Under the pieces are notes generated by a model. That model saw only the letters and a program-made list of their open reading frames with translations, was not told the DNA's origin and searched no databases. A stretch of 32,347 bases of DNA, from contig JADGKB010000137.1 in assembly GCA_027604185.1 (NCBI GenBank), positions 1 through 32,347 of the forward strand, in the 5' to 3' direction. This document shows, one piece after another, positions 9,701 to 23,227 of this stretch. This DNA comes from Boothiomyces macroporosus (taxonomy: Eukaryota; Chytridiomycota; Chytridiomycetes; Rhizophydiales; Terramycetaceae). Each line of letters starts with the position of its first letter. Within the stretch, counting starts at the first letter, position 1. The position numbers were made by a program, and so were the translations under genes.

Positions 9701-11132
9701 AAAATACATTATTTTTTTTATGTCTATTGTATTCCAGTCACTCTGGAACCAAACCGAATGTTTCGGTGTACCAGTATCATTCATAGCCTTTAATGAAACA
9801 TTTGCACCTGATTATTACTGGTGGAATAACGTTGGGTACTGCGGCCAAGAGAATTATCCCTCTGTTAATGGAATTGGATGCTGCACGTCATCAATCGATT
9901 TAAAACAAACTGATATGCGATCAAGTTGGCAGAGTAACTACATTGGAGGCGAATGGGATTATCAGACTTCAGCTTTTTACTCTGCTAATGGACACGCATA
10001 CTGTCAAATTGATTTTTACAATTCGACAAACATGTCCACTCTATTTCCATATATTGAAAAGGCTTATTACCTATATAATGGCGAATGCAACTATGGGTTT
10101 AAATGTATAGATCATCTGCTGTCAGTTTATCAAGATCTGGAGTGTACTAATTTGTTGGAAACTGTTCCAGTTGGTGGAAATACGTCTTCCTATTCATTGG
10201 GGAGTATCCAGGTAACTTTGGTGAATTATACAGGAGCGAAAAACTATATCGAGTGGACAAACTATCAACCAGCATTAGAGTTTGTCCCTCTTCGAAAAAC
10301 AGCAGCAGATATTTGCGGACTGTCAGGCTATATTATCAGCCTCGTAACTTCTTTGTCATTTATTGGATACTACATACCCAGATTCCGTGATCGAAAAGCA
10401 ATGTTTGTACTAGCAATTCAAAGTTTCTTTGTTTTAGAGACTTTGGGGTTCATTTACAACGTCTATGGGTATTTTCCCAATTACGAAAGTATGATGATAA
10501 TAACAGTAATTATTGAGCTTGGTGGATTCAATTTATGTCTTAGAAACTTGGTCAGTGCTATTGTCCTTTTTCAACTCCAGAATATAAGAATGCCCAGAAA
10601 GCTTGTACAAGGGATACTTGTGGTTCTGTACATTACTCACCTCACAATTGATATCTTGTTGGCTTTGGATGTACTAGTAACAATAATCCCAAACTTGATT
10701 TACTGGACTCAAGTTGCGCACGCCTTTCGTAACTTTTACAGAGGCACTTCATTTATATTTGACTTGATTCCCATCATAGTAATGCTGTACAAGATACTGT
10801 TGCAGTTTAAACTAAAGGAGAAAAGAAAAGGAAATGAAACTACTAATTTGGAATTACTACTAAAGTATCGGATGGCATTCTTCTTAATTCTGTTGCAGAT
10901 AGTTGGGTCAGTGTGTTATGGCATACTCTATTATTTCTATTCAATGACCAATATTCTTCAAAGCGATGACGCTATTCTAGGCTTGGAAGGGGTATTTTCT
11001 CTCTTTGAGCAATTCCAAGTTACAGGGACTCTATTGCTGTATAGATACTTGGCATTTTTCACAGAGCAACTCGTTCACCCTTCAAGAAAAATACCAGAGA
11101 AAACAAGCCAAGATAGAACCGTTAAAATGTAA
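9693..11132 (+). CDS. Seven-TM protein with Cys-rich N-terminal ectodomain
   Basis: An uninterrupted frame of 479 residues. The N-terminus is signal-like (KYIIFFMSIVFQSLW). About 190 extracellular residues follow, with many cysteines (YCGQ, GCCTSS, YCQIDF, ECNYGFKC, LECTN) and several N-glycosylation sequons (NES-type NxS/T such as NSTNMS and NTSS). Seven hydrophobic segments fill the rest, beginning at GLSGYIISLVTSLSFIGYY and ending at GTLLLYRYLAFFTEQ. The topology is receptor-like (large outside domain, seven helices, short charged tail), but I recognise no GPCR family signature, so a receptor function is inference. A truncated paralogue lies immediately upstream, and promoter elements must lie inside that copy. 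An in-frame ATG at 9721 is an alternative start. Confidence 0.8.
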   Translation: MDEKYIIFFMSIVFQSLWNQTECFGVPVSFIAFNETFAPDYYWWNNVGYCGQENYPSVNGIGCCTSSIDLKQTDMRSSWQSNYIGGEWDYQTSAFYSANGHAYCQIDFYNSTNMSTLFPYIEKAYYLYNGECNYGFKCIDHLLSVYQDLECTNLLETVPVGGNTSSYSLGSIQVTLVNYTGAKNYIEWTNYQPALEFVPLRKTAADICGLSGYIISLVTSLSFIGYYIPRFRDRKAMFVLAIQSFFVLETLGFIYNVYGYFPNYESMMIITVIIELGGFNLCLRNLVSAIVLFQLQNIRMPRKLVQGILVVLYITHLTIDILLALDVLVTIIPNLIYWTQVAHAFRNFYRGTSFIFDLIPIIVMLYKILLQFKLKEKRKGNETTNLELLLKYRMAFFLILLQIVGSVCYGILYYFYSMTNILQSDDAILGLEGVFSLFEQFQVTGTLLLYRYLAFFTEQLVHPSRKIPEKTSQDRTVKM

Positions 11133-11186
11133 TGGCAGACAGAAATAAATTGGATTGCGGATCAAAATTCATTAAATATATATTAG

Positions 11187-11589
11187 TCAGTCTTCATCTG
11201 AATGTATAACTCTCTTTTTCCTGGTAGAATCAGTCTTTTTCTTCTTTTTCTTTTCAATATACTCTTCTTCATCTACATCAAATCCAATTACCATCAATAA
11301 TCGCATCTTGTTCTTGCTGTATCTTTGAAAACGAAACGGAGGACTGGGAAAAGATCCGGTCTTGATCTATAGTCCTCGCTCGTCTGTTTGGAGTCCTAGA
11401 ATTCAGAAATCCTTCGTATCCTCTAATTATATTTCCATAAGTTGAATCTTCAATGTAGGACGTTTCGAGATTGTATAGACTCTGTTCGATGGAATCAAGG
11501 TTCTTGAACAACTGCTTCTTTTTCTGTAGCATCTCTGTCAGCTCTTTTTCTGCTTGTGTCAAATCGTCCATGCTGTATTCCTTGCTCAT
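11187..11589 (-). CDS. EAF6: NuA4 histone acetyltransferase subunit Eaf6/MEAF6
   Basis: Two exons, complement(11187-11272, 11292-11589), with a 19-nt intron, encode 127 residues. The coiled-coil MDDLTQAEKELTEMLQKKKQ is followed by the family hallmark SYIEDSTYGNIIRGYEGFL. After the splice comes DDEEEYIEKKKKKK and an acidic end. Eaf6 is a small scaffold subunit of NuA4 and MOZ/MORF-type acetyltransferase complexes in the nucleus. I chose the ATG at 11589 (MSKEYSMDD); an in-frame ATG at 11649 would add 20 hydrophobic residues atypical of the family. The splice is required for the basic-acidic C-terminus, because the unspliced frame stops at once. The gene is divergent from RPT1. Confidence 0.92.
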
Positions 11590-11710
11590 TTCGAATTTCA
11601 AAAAAAAGAGATCAGAAAAGAATTCGAGATAGATTTTTATTTGCACCATTTATAAATTTACGATTATTTATTACAATAATCCTATTTCTAGGAATTATTG
11701 AATTGGGTAA

Positions 11711-11724
11711 AAGTCACGTGACTT
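11711..11724. promoter_or_regulatory. 14-bp palindromic E-box in EAF6/RPT1 divergent promoter
   Basis: AAGTCACGTGACTT is a perfect 14-bp palindrome centred on CACGTG. It is placed in the 182-bp gap between the divergent EAF6 and RPT1 start codons, 48 bp before the RPT1 ATG. GTCACGTGAC is the core bound by bHLH factors of the Cbf1/USF/MiT type. Use as a shared regulatory site is inferred from position and symmetry only. Confidence 0.55.
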
Positions 11725-11771
11725 AAACCCTTGTTGAAATTCCAACTTTTTCATTTACAAATCAAAAAAAG

Positions 11772-13237
<1,466 letters not shown>

Positions 13238-13320
13238 AGAGGTTAATATAAAAGCTTTTTTTATTCTTGGTGTTCAAAGCAAAGGTATTGTTTGAAAAAA
13301 AAAGTTACGCGTTTCTTGAA

Positions 13321-15121
13321 ATGGCGATTAATGTCGTTCTAGTAATAACAGCAGTAGTATTTGCAGTCCTAGTCACAATCGCATCACTCTATTTCGTTGT
13401 TTATTTCCAGCATCCTCAAGATAAATGGGTGGCGTGGTTTCCAAAAGCAGTGGTGGTAATCGAGTATTAAAAAGGTTGCATCTTTATCTTGCGCGGCGTG
13501 GAATTTGTTCTTGCTTCCGTTGGACGTAGCTAATCAAAACGGAATAATTGGAGACGCTAATGGATTGCCTATGGATAAACTAACCCTTGGGTTTTTTGGA
13601 TGTACAATTGGCTTAGTGGTACTAATAGTCCCATTCACTGTATTCTATTATGAAGGGGAAGATTCAGACGACAGTGATAACGGAGAATCATCAAGGTACT
13701 TTTAGGTAATGTAGGTCTGCTGGAGCGCAATTTGGATATGCTATAAAGTATATTATCCCAACACTTGTCATTCTAGCAGGTATCATTGCAGCAATGTACT
13801 GGGGAGGCCTAGGCTACGCTGAAATCCAAACCACCTATTTACAGTCACCGTTATTTGATACTACGCTGATTGAACAAAACTCGTTGGATTTCTTTTTCTC
13901 TTTTGATTTTTATTGTAATGGAAGTGCTATTGGAGTGCCAATTACGTTGCATCCAAAAATACCGCTTTCCAATGGGACTGTTTATACACCTATACCTGTT
14001 GGGTACTCTAGCAATACTTGGGAACCTGGGTTTGGGTGCCAGTCACTTACTTCAAGTGGAATTGCAATAGTACTTTATGTTTTATATAGGCTTGTTGTAA
14101 AGTGCCTGCTGTCAACGATGTCGTGGTATCACCTGGTGTATTTATAGTTGCAGTAATGACACTTGTTGGTTGGGCAATCTTTAGTGTATTCTGTGGGGTA
14201 GGAATGGCAGCACTGCCATACGACTGGCTGAACGAGTTCAAACACCGACCAAAACCAATAACAGCTGCAGAGTACCAAGATCGTAAGAAAATGATTGGTG
14301 AGCAATCAGTGATTCTCATGGAAGCTTACAAGACGCTCTCACAAGAATTAAAAATGGCTGGAAGGAGCAACAACTTTAGCAGGAAATACAGACAAATCAA
14401 GAATCGAGAAAACAGGTTTAGAAAGGACGTTGTTATCCTCGAGTATCATTATAGAAATCTTGAAGATGCGTATAGGTTCCAGGGTGGAAACCTGATACTC
14501 CAATACTCAAAGTTTAGTTTTGCCATTCTTTCGTAACTGTTATTAACCAAGAACTATATTGACTTTGATGTGGCTAATTCATATTGCGTTGTATGTGATT
14601 CCGGTAACGCTTCAAATGAAAGGTGTGCCAATCAATCCGATCAGTCCATTTTTGAATGATATGCTTAAAGCCACGGCTGGTATCCCTATAATCGGAATTT
14701 TGTTGTACGCTATCTTTACTTTTTACTTGCTTGGGTGTGTGATTAAAGGAAACGCCAAACTAGGCATGAGGATAATCTTTTTCACTATTCATCCACTGGC
14801 GTAAATATTGCTAATGTAGAATTGGAGAAACTTTGATGAGCGCGATGGTGTTCAATGCCGGTATAATTCTCTTGTGTTCAATGCCATTAACTCAGTTTAC
14901 CACAATTGCGTTCCAGGAATACGCAAAGTTCACGGCAAACCAATGTAATATTAATTAACATAGCCATATTTGGTGTGCAGATTTCAAGTATGAAGGGAAT
15001 CAGTTGGGGATTCGATATTTTCATGTACGTACTGCTTGGATTCTGTGTCCTGACATTCTTTTATAATATGTACAATCCTTATTCCAAACAAAAAGAGAAT
15101 CAATTGCGGTTCAACTGGTGA
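13321..15121 (+). CDS. LMBR1-domain (LMBD1/LIMR family) multi-pass membrane protein
   Basis: Seven exons: 13321-13455, 13475-13695, 13715-14069, 14090-14532, 14552-14800, 14820-14944 and 14964-15121. The introns are 19 nt except one of 20, and the product has 561 residues. Several TM helices alternate with loops. Family landmarks are LLPLDVANQNG, FYYEGEDSDDSD, GMAALPYDWLNEFKHRPKPI followed by a charged coiled-coil loop, and HPLAIGETLMSAMVFNAGII. Animal LMBD1 is a lysosomal membrane protein that works with a cobalamin exporter; plant and fungal LIMR homologues are uncharacterised, so a vacuolar or endomembrane site is inference. Without splicing, the gene falls into six short frames. The product name is firm at family level only. 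Confidence 0.92.
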
Positions 15122-15459
15122 TTTGTAATAAACTCTTTAATTTGATTCATCATCTTTTCAGTTATAACCAGTCCCCACTCTATAACTCAATTTCGCTGTA
15201 CTGGGCTAGTTTGAGTCTAGTTATTGACTGAGTTAGTACAAGCAGGCAGTTGAGCTTGTCCATGCTACATCTAGCAGCCTATATCACGACTTGCCGTTTC
15301 AGCACTCAGATGAGCTCAAGCAATTGATGCAGATGAGTTCAATTATCAAGGTTTAGCTCTAGAACAGCTCTCTATTTTCCCTCACCTCCAATTTCAAAAA
15401 TGTCCAGTAAAGCTTGTCCAGGACTAAAAACTATTATTTTTTGATCTGCTAATCTAATA
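15122..15459. other. Gap before MCM5
   Basis: 338 bp between the LMBR1-family gene and MCM5. No open frame of merit, no tRNA and no repeat is seen. It presumably contains the MCM5 promoter, but no clear TATA box is visible. Confidence 0.4.
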
Positions 15460-17739
<2,280 letters not shown>

Positions 17740-17977
17740 TAAATGTGTTTGACATTACTGCTCATGCATTGCTAATACCAGCTCGTTTGCATGGTTAATT
17801 TATTGATTTTGTTTATTTGAATCGTTTGGCTACTAAATGGGCTGGCGATAACACTCTCGACTCATTCACCCGTAACGAAATGAGCTACAAGAGAGTCTCT
17901 TTACATTGTGCACCATAATTTAACTTTTTTTAAAATCACTTTTTTTAATCATTTTGAATTGAATCGAAAAAAGAAAA

Positions 17978-19121
17978 ATGAAACCATTCCCAGATGATTC
18001 ACAGATCCCAAAACCAAGAGAAATAAACGGAAATGAAAAGATACCAAATTTCGTCAATGTCCTGAATCATAAAATCAAGGAGCTGGAGCAGCAGAAGATT
18101 GATGGGTACAAGGAACGAAAAAAGGATTTTCAAGATGTTATAGAATGGCTGCAAGTGGGAGATGATGAGTCTAGAGAAAAGCTGGCTCAGAAATTCCTCA
18201 TGTTGTTTCAAAACTACTTGGATTCCAACTCTAGTCTTGCTAAAGTCAAGCAAATGGCTCATCAGAAAATAAAGGACAACGAGCAGAGTAATCATTGTTA
18301 ATATAGTGCGAAAAGAAAATGCGACCATCAAGCAAGAAATGGCAAGATATTTGGAGTTTTCACAAAACAAGGATTACGATAAATTGGCAAATGACTTTAA
18401 GCAGAAACTGATTCAAGAGCAGCAAAAGTTTCAGCAAGAAAAGCAGCGAGGGCAAGAGCGGTTGATGCAACTGGAACAGACCTTTAAACTCCAACTCCAA
18501 GATTTGCACAAGAAATCTATTCAAGAACGCAAGTCAAAGCTGTTTGAAGAAAATCAAATTTTAAAGGAAAAGCTAAAAGGATTTCTATTAGAGATTGATT
18601 TGCAGCAAAAATCCTTTAAATCGACTCTAAAGCGACAGCACAAGGAGTACGAACTTGCTCTGGCAAAGTCGGAATTACACAGACAGGAATCTTCAAAAGC
18701 CAAAGAGCATTATCAGGAGACCAAACAAGTACATCAATTTAATATAGAAACTGGACAATTGTATAAAGACCGAACAAGAGTTGCGCAAGCAGCTATCAAT
18801 CTACGTAGAGAAATTCAAACAAGTGGAAGAAACTCTAAACAAGTCCAACGAACTGTTTATCACATTTCGAAAAGAAATGGAACAGGTAAATCTGATTAAC
18901 CAAGATGGCAAACAAGACAAAGAAACTTGAGCTGGACAACAAGAATGTGCGACAGTTGAATGAAAATTTACAAGAGCAGTTGAAAAAAGAAACTAACCAA
19001 GTACTTTATACTAACCTAGAAAAAGAGTTTAATGGGCGAGCTTGATAACTTGAATGAACAAATTCGTAAAAAGGAAGATCTGTGCAGATATCTACAAGAC
19101 CAATTGAATAAAAAAAAGTAA
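17978..19121 (+). CDS. Taxilin-family coiled-coil protein
   Basis: Five exons, 17978-18287, 18307-18728, 18748-18885, 18905-19000 and 19020-19121, with four introns of exactly 19 nt, give 355 residues. The protein is almost wholly coiled coil. Diagnostic taxilin sequence appears only after splicing: ELRKQLSIYVEKFKQVEETL, then NKSNELFITFRKEMEQM, then ANKTKKLELDN. In animals taxilins bind syntaxins and the nascent polypeptide-associated complex and act in vesicle traffic; the fungal role is less known. The reading frame changes at 18729-18747, where the unspliced DNA appears frameshifted. The stop codon lies 5 bp from the stop of the convergent SCYL2-like gene. Confidence 0.92.
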
Positions 19122-19126
19122 CTATA

Positions 19127-21242
19127 TTATAACAGATCAAATTCGCGAATTTCTTTTTTTGATAGCTCTCTTTTTATATTGGACGCGATTGTTGGTATTT
19201 TTGGGTTGATTGATGGTTGCATAACTGGCAGTGATTGTAGACCTAGTGTGTCTGAATAATTTGTTGGTCTTGATTGCAGACCTAGCGTGTTTGAATAGTT
19301 TGATGGTGGTGGATTTATTGTCATTGATTGTAGAGCAAGTGTATCTGAATAATTGGGTGGTCTTGAGGGCGGAACTAGTGTTGCAGGTTTGTTGAATGAT
19401 GAAAGAGGTTTCTGATCGGTTATGTTGTCGATTCTATTCCAGAAATCCAATGATGCTGGCGTCTCTTTCTGTTCTCTAACTATCGGGTTGGTTGGCTGTA
19501 CTGGTTTACTTTGTTCAACAGGCTTGTTTTGCTCAATTTGTTTTAGTTTTTGTTGTCTCGCTAAAGTACTCAAATTATCAATTGTTGCAGTGATATTCTT
19601 AAAGTTTTGCATTGTTATTTGTTGGTGGAATGATAGTACCCATAGCTGAGGGATAATAATTGTTCCTATTATTTGGTAATCTACTAATTCGCTTGATTTC
19701 TGGTATATACTAATGTATAATGATATTAATGATTGATGCGGTTTGTTTCTTTGTTCTAGTAAAGGTAGCAATCCTTTACTAATTGTTGTCTATATTAGAT
19801 TAATTGTACAGAGTCTAGTTTTGGAACCAGTGACTTGATTGCCAGTAAAGTGTTTCCTTGGACTCCCACTACTTTTGCAGTTGAAAATATTTGCTGAATC
19901 TTATCGTATATCTAAATTAACACGATTTACATTTTTAATCGTGTGATAATCCAGGTTTGGGGCAATTTTTGACAGAGACTGACAAGCAGTAGTTTGAATT
20001 TGCATGTCACTACTTTCGATAGCATCCATAATGAAAGGTATCAGCTCCTTGATGTCGCATTTTTGTAATATCAAGTCAATTTTTGAATATATAGCCAGTA
20101 TAATGTCATTGTTTTGGCTTGAAAGACTGATCTTTATGCAGGGCAGTATATGCTCTTTAAAGTCTGTTTCATTAGTTTTTTCAGCAATAAACAGAATATT
20201 AGGAAGTAAAAAGTTGATTAATGCCGGGTTCTTCATTTCCTGTTCTAGTACTGGAAGAATTTTCTTTACCAACGTCAAAGTAGAAAACAAAGGTAGCATG
20301 CCCAACAGCCCCTTCAAAAACGCGGCTTTATCACTATTTGATTGTTCAATAAACGTGCCAAGGTATTTTATGGTATTTACTGTGTTGCTGTTAAAGTAGT
20401 CTGTTTGAAGGAATTCATCAAGATCAATCCTCATCGTGATTTCTACGGCAAGCATCCGCCTAACGACTGATTCTAAAAATGCAGGTAAAAATGAAAGGTT
20501 GAGAGGTTGTGCTATTGCATCCTTGAAATTTTGCATTGTAGCAATACAATGGGGATGTCCTTTGTTGAATAGCGCACATACTAGCGCACCGAGAGAATAG
20601 ACTTGTTAAATACAATTTACCATCACTTTTTGGTTCGCACTGGTCGTTCAGAATCACTTCTGGTGCAAAATAAGCCAAGGATGGCAGGCAATACTGTGGA
20701 AATGTTCTTATAGAAAGGGTTCCTACTCTTGAAGCAAATTCAAATCCGCTTATTTTCCAATCGTTTTTCACATCAATAAATATACTTGAAGGTGTTAGAC
20801 AGTTGTGCACGATGCCATTGGAATGTAGAAACTCCAACCCTTTGCAGATGTTTAATAGCCCAGCTTGTATTTCCAGTTCATCCATTGGGTTAGTATGGAT
20901 TAAACTGGATAAATTCCCAATTAGCGGGTCAGAACCAAAGCAAAACATGGTCTTTAAATCCACAAATGCTTCAGTGACGTGTAAAATACATGGGTGCCGC
21001 AACCTAGTCAATTGCTGCACCGATTGCTTCATTATTTCAGAAATATACTCTGTTTCTTTTTTCAATTGCTCTGGTTTAGCGAACGGAATCAATTTCTGTA
21101 TTCTTGATTTGTCAAACATAAAAATCGAGAGCTGTTTTCCGGTTTGCTTCTTTGTAGCGCTACTAATATTCCATAGATCCCCAGGTCCTGATTTGGTAAT
21201 CGACTGTTTTATTTCGTACTGCTGCGAAAGTGCATTTCCCAT
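19127..21242 (-). CDS. SCY1-like pseudokinase, SCYL2/Ppk32 type
   Basis: Four exons, complement(19127-19789, 19810-19911, 19931-20601, 20621-21242), with introns of 20, 19 and 19 nt, give 685 residues. The N-terminal half is a degenerate kinase fold. VQQLTRLRHPCILHV matches SCYL2, the catalytic HRD is replaced by HNC (IVHNCLTPSSIFI) and DFG by SGF (KISGFEF), so phosphotransfer is unlikely. HEAT-like repeats follow (FLKGLLGMLPLFS, LPNILFIAEK). The C-terminal tail is low-complexity with three NYS[DN]TL[AG]LQS repeats and ends EFDLL. SCYL2 proteins act in clathrin-dependent traffic between Golgi and endosomes. I chose the ATG at 21242 (MGNALSQQ), which fits an N-myristoylation signal; an upstream in-frame ATG at 21275 adds residues unlike the family. 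Confidence 0.92.
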
Positions 21243-21631
21243 TTCCTGAAAAAAAGTAAAAGGTGTTAGCCCCATGTTTCTCTTTTATAATTTAATAAAC
21301 GACGGCGTTTAATATTCAAGCTGCACTCGCATAAGGGGAAATTAGAGCATCTCAAAACTAAATATCCAAGGATATTAGGTCGTGTTTGGTTAACCGGAAA
21401 CTGTGAGGGTTCATTTCAACTGAGTCATCTATCAATTGAGGTGATTAAAAATGCTAAAAGTGCCTTATGGAATAGTGCACTGTAACCTTTCGGGTCAAGT
21501 TGAATTCTTCTGTCCAAATCATCTCCCGGGATGGATGAGCGATTCGTTGATTTATTCTTTAGCAGTAGAATCACTATTGCATTCGAGCCATTGATAGCAT
21601 TTAGCCTTTCAATTTGGCCCAGTCATCCTGT

Positions 21632-21642
21632 AGGGTTAGGGT
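21632..21642 (+). promoter_or_regulatory. Telobox-like TAGGGTTAGGG
   Basis: One and a half copies of the TTAGGG telomere unit stand 40-50 bp upstream of the FSH1-type start codon and just upstream of a TATA box. Single TTAGGG-type boxes in fungal promoters are bound by Tbf1/TRF-like factors. Use here is inferred from position only. Confidence 0.35.
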
Positions 21643-21651
21643 CCCGCCCTT

Positions 21652-21658
21652 ATAAAGC
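21652..21658 (+). promoter_or_regulatory. TATA box (TATAAAG) before FSH1-type gene
   Basis: TATAAAG begins 30 bp before the ATG at 21682, in a locally GC-richer context. If it works as a TATA box at ordinary spacing, the 5' untranslated leader would be extremely short. Confidence 0.4.
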
Positions 21659-21681
21659 ACAAAAAGTGATATCACCTTGAA

Positions 21682-22894
21682 ATGGCGCCAAAGATTCTGT
21701 GTCTGCATGGCATGGCAGGATGCAAGGAAAGGCTGCAGAAATCGTTACAGCCACTGCAGGACCTACTTTACGAAAAGTACGAACTGGTCTACATTAACGC
21801 TCCCTTTGAATTTCCCAAAGAATGGCTGCCAGAACCTCTTTTAAACTCTGGTGCACCTAGTTTCAACCGTTGGTTTGAAAAATGCCAGCATTTGACAAAC
21901 GGGGAAACTAGAATGGTATACAAAGGGCTTCCTGAAGTATCAGTGGATTTGGACTTGGAACCAGCATTGAAAAAAGTGCAAGAGGTATGGGATGATACTT
22001 TTGTCGGTATATATGGCTTTTCTAACGGATCAATGGTCGCTGGCATGGTGTCGAGTTTGTTGGTTCCACAACCAAAGTTTGTGTTATTCAATGGAGCTAT
22101 CCCTGAAGGTTTGGAAATGTTTTCAAAAACCTTGAATTGTCCTAGTTTAAATTTGATGGGATATACTGACGGAAACAGGCACTTGATTTCAAGAGGAAAC
22201 GGGCTATTTGAAACTGTCCATTATGAAGGAGGACACAGGACCATTTACGATCAAGCGACTTTTGACCGAATTGTTTATTGGTTGGAATTATTAGGACAGG
22301 ATCATTCAATCCCCATTCAACCTTTAAATTACACACTGTCCATGTTTTGTTTAAACCCTGATGAACCTAATGTCAAAGGAACAGTGTCTATAAGGTACCT
22401 GTGGATTTAATTCTAGCGTTGGAACCAAATCTGAACTGAAATCAATCACGTTGGACAAGAATAAAAACATTCGGGCATCAAAGGCTAGCGTAACTTGTCT
22501 ACGAACATTTGACAATCTAGAATCAGTAAAGGATTGGGAAACTGCGCAAGATACTTTTAGGTACACACAAAATCCAACCATCAGCCAGTCTGACTCACGA
22601 GTTGATATAATCTTTCCTTTAACACTCCCAAAAGATTCCAATTTCATTATTTACCTTGAATTTGACACGAATATGAATGAAATTGGTGGTGATTTGCGAT
22701 TTCCCTGCTTCAAGTGGACAAAATCAACATTCTCTGTAAACATTTTCCATCCAACTGGAACATTGATTGACTTTATCGAGTCTAGTAAACGAACGGAATC
22801 CATCACCATCAATGACATAGACTATCTTTCTCAGCAGTACTCTATTCTGACTCCTATTGCGCCAGGATTGTTATCCTTTGATCTTAAAGTATAG
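21682..22894 (+). CDS. FSH1/OVCA2-type serine hydrolase with extra C-terminal domain
   Basis: Exons 21682-22394 and 22417-22894, with a 22-nt intron, encode 396 residues. Residues 1-~215 form an FSH1-family alpha/beta hydrolase: KILCLHGMAG oxyanion region, nucleophile Ser114 in GFSNG, Asp163 in GYTDG, and His185 in EGGHRTIYD. The family comprises small esterase/lipase-like hydrolases of about 220-270 residues. The remaining ~180 residues form a separate part, rich in beta strands (VDIIFPLTLPKDSNFIIYLEF, DLRFPCFKWTKSTFSVNIF), that I do not recognise. The splice joins the two parts in frame (SIR/S-VGTKSE). The catalytic triad looks intact. The substrate is unknown. Confidence 0.88.
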
Positions 22895-23227
22895 AGATGG
22901 TGTCAATTTTGGTTACCAAAAAGAAACCATACGTGAATCATTAAAATGCTTTCAACTCTTTTAATTTTTAACTGTATATTCTGGAGTGGGTTATGGATCT
23001 ATTCTTTATTCCAAACATTTTTGTAGGCCATAAAGTACACCCGCCATATTTAACTTTCGCGTTTTTTGCATTCTCAAAGTGGAATTGGACAGTGCTCCCT
23101 CACTTGAAAAACTATAGCAATGTACCTCCTACTCTGATGAGGCGTTTCATTCGTTCCATATAATTTTCTATATGCTCCTTGCTAAACTACTTTTCTTTAT
23201 TTTAACAGCACAACAATCTGTACCAAT
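22895..23227. other. Convergent gap, no gene seen
   Basis: 333 bp between the convergent 3' ends of the FSH1-type gene and the first multi-TM paralogue. T-rich tracts suitable for 3' processing are present. No RNA gene or credible frame is seen. Confidence 0.45.

Larger units (their letters stand above)
21243..21681. other. Divergent promoter gap between SCYL2-like and FSH1-like genes
   Basis: 439 bp separating two divergently transcribed genes. It has no convincing coding frame. Near the FSH1 side it carries a telomere-repeat-like box and a TATA box, listed separately. Nothing else recognised. Confidence 0.5.

Noticed and set aside
11589..11649. Upstream extension of Eaf6 from an earlier ATG
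   Set aside because: The extra 20 residues are hydrophobic and unlike any Eaf6; the internal ATG gives the normal family start.
14047..14319. Reverse open frame inside the LMBR1-family gene
   Set aside because: Antisense shadow; the forward frame carries the conserved family motifs.
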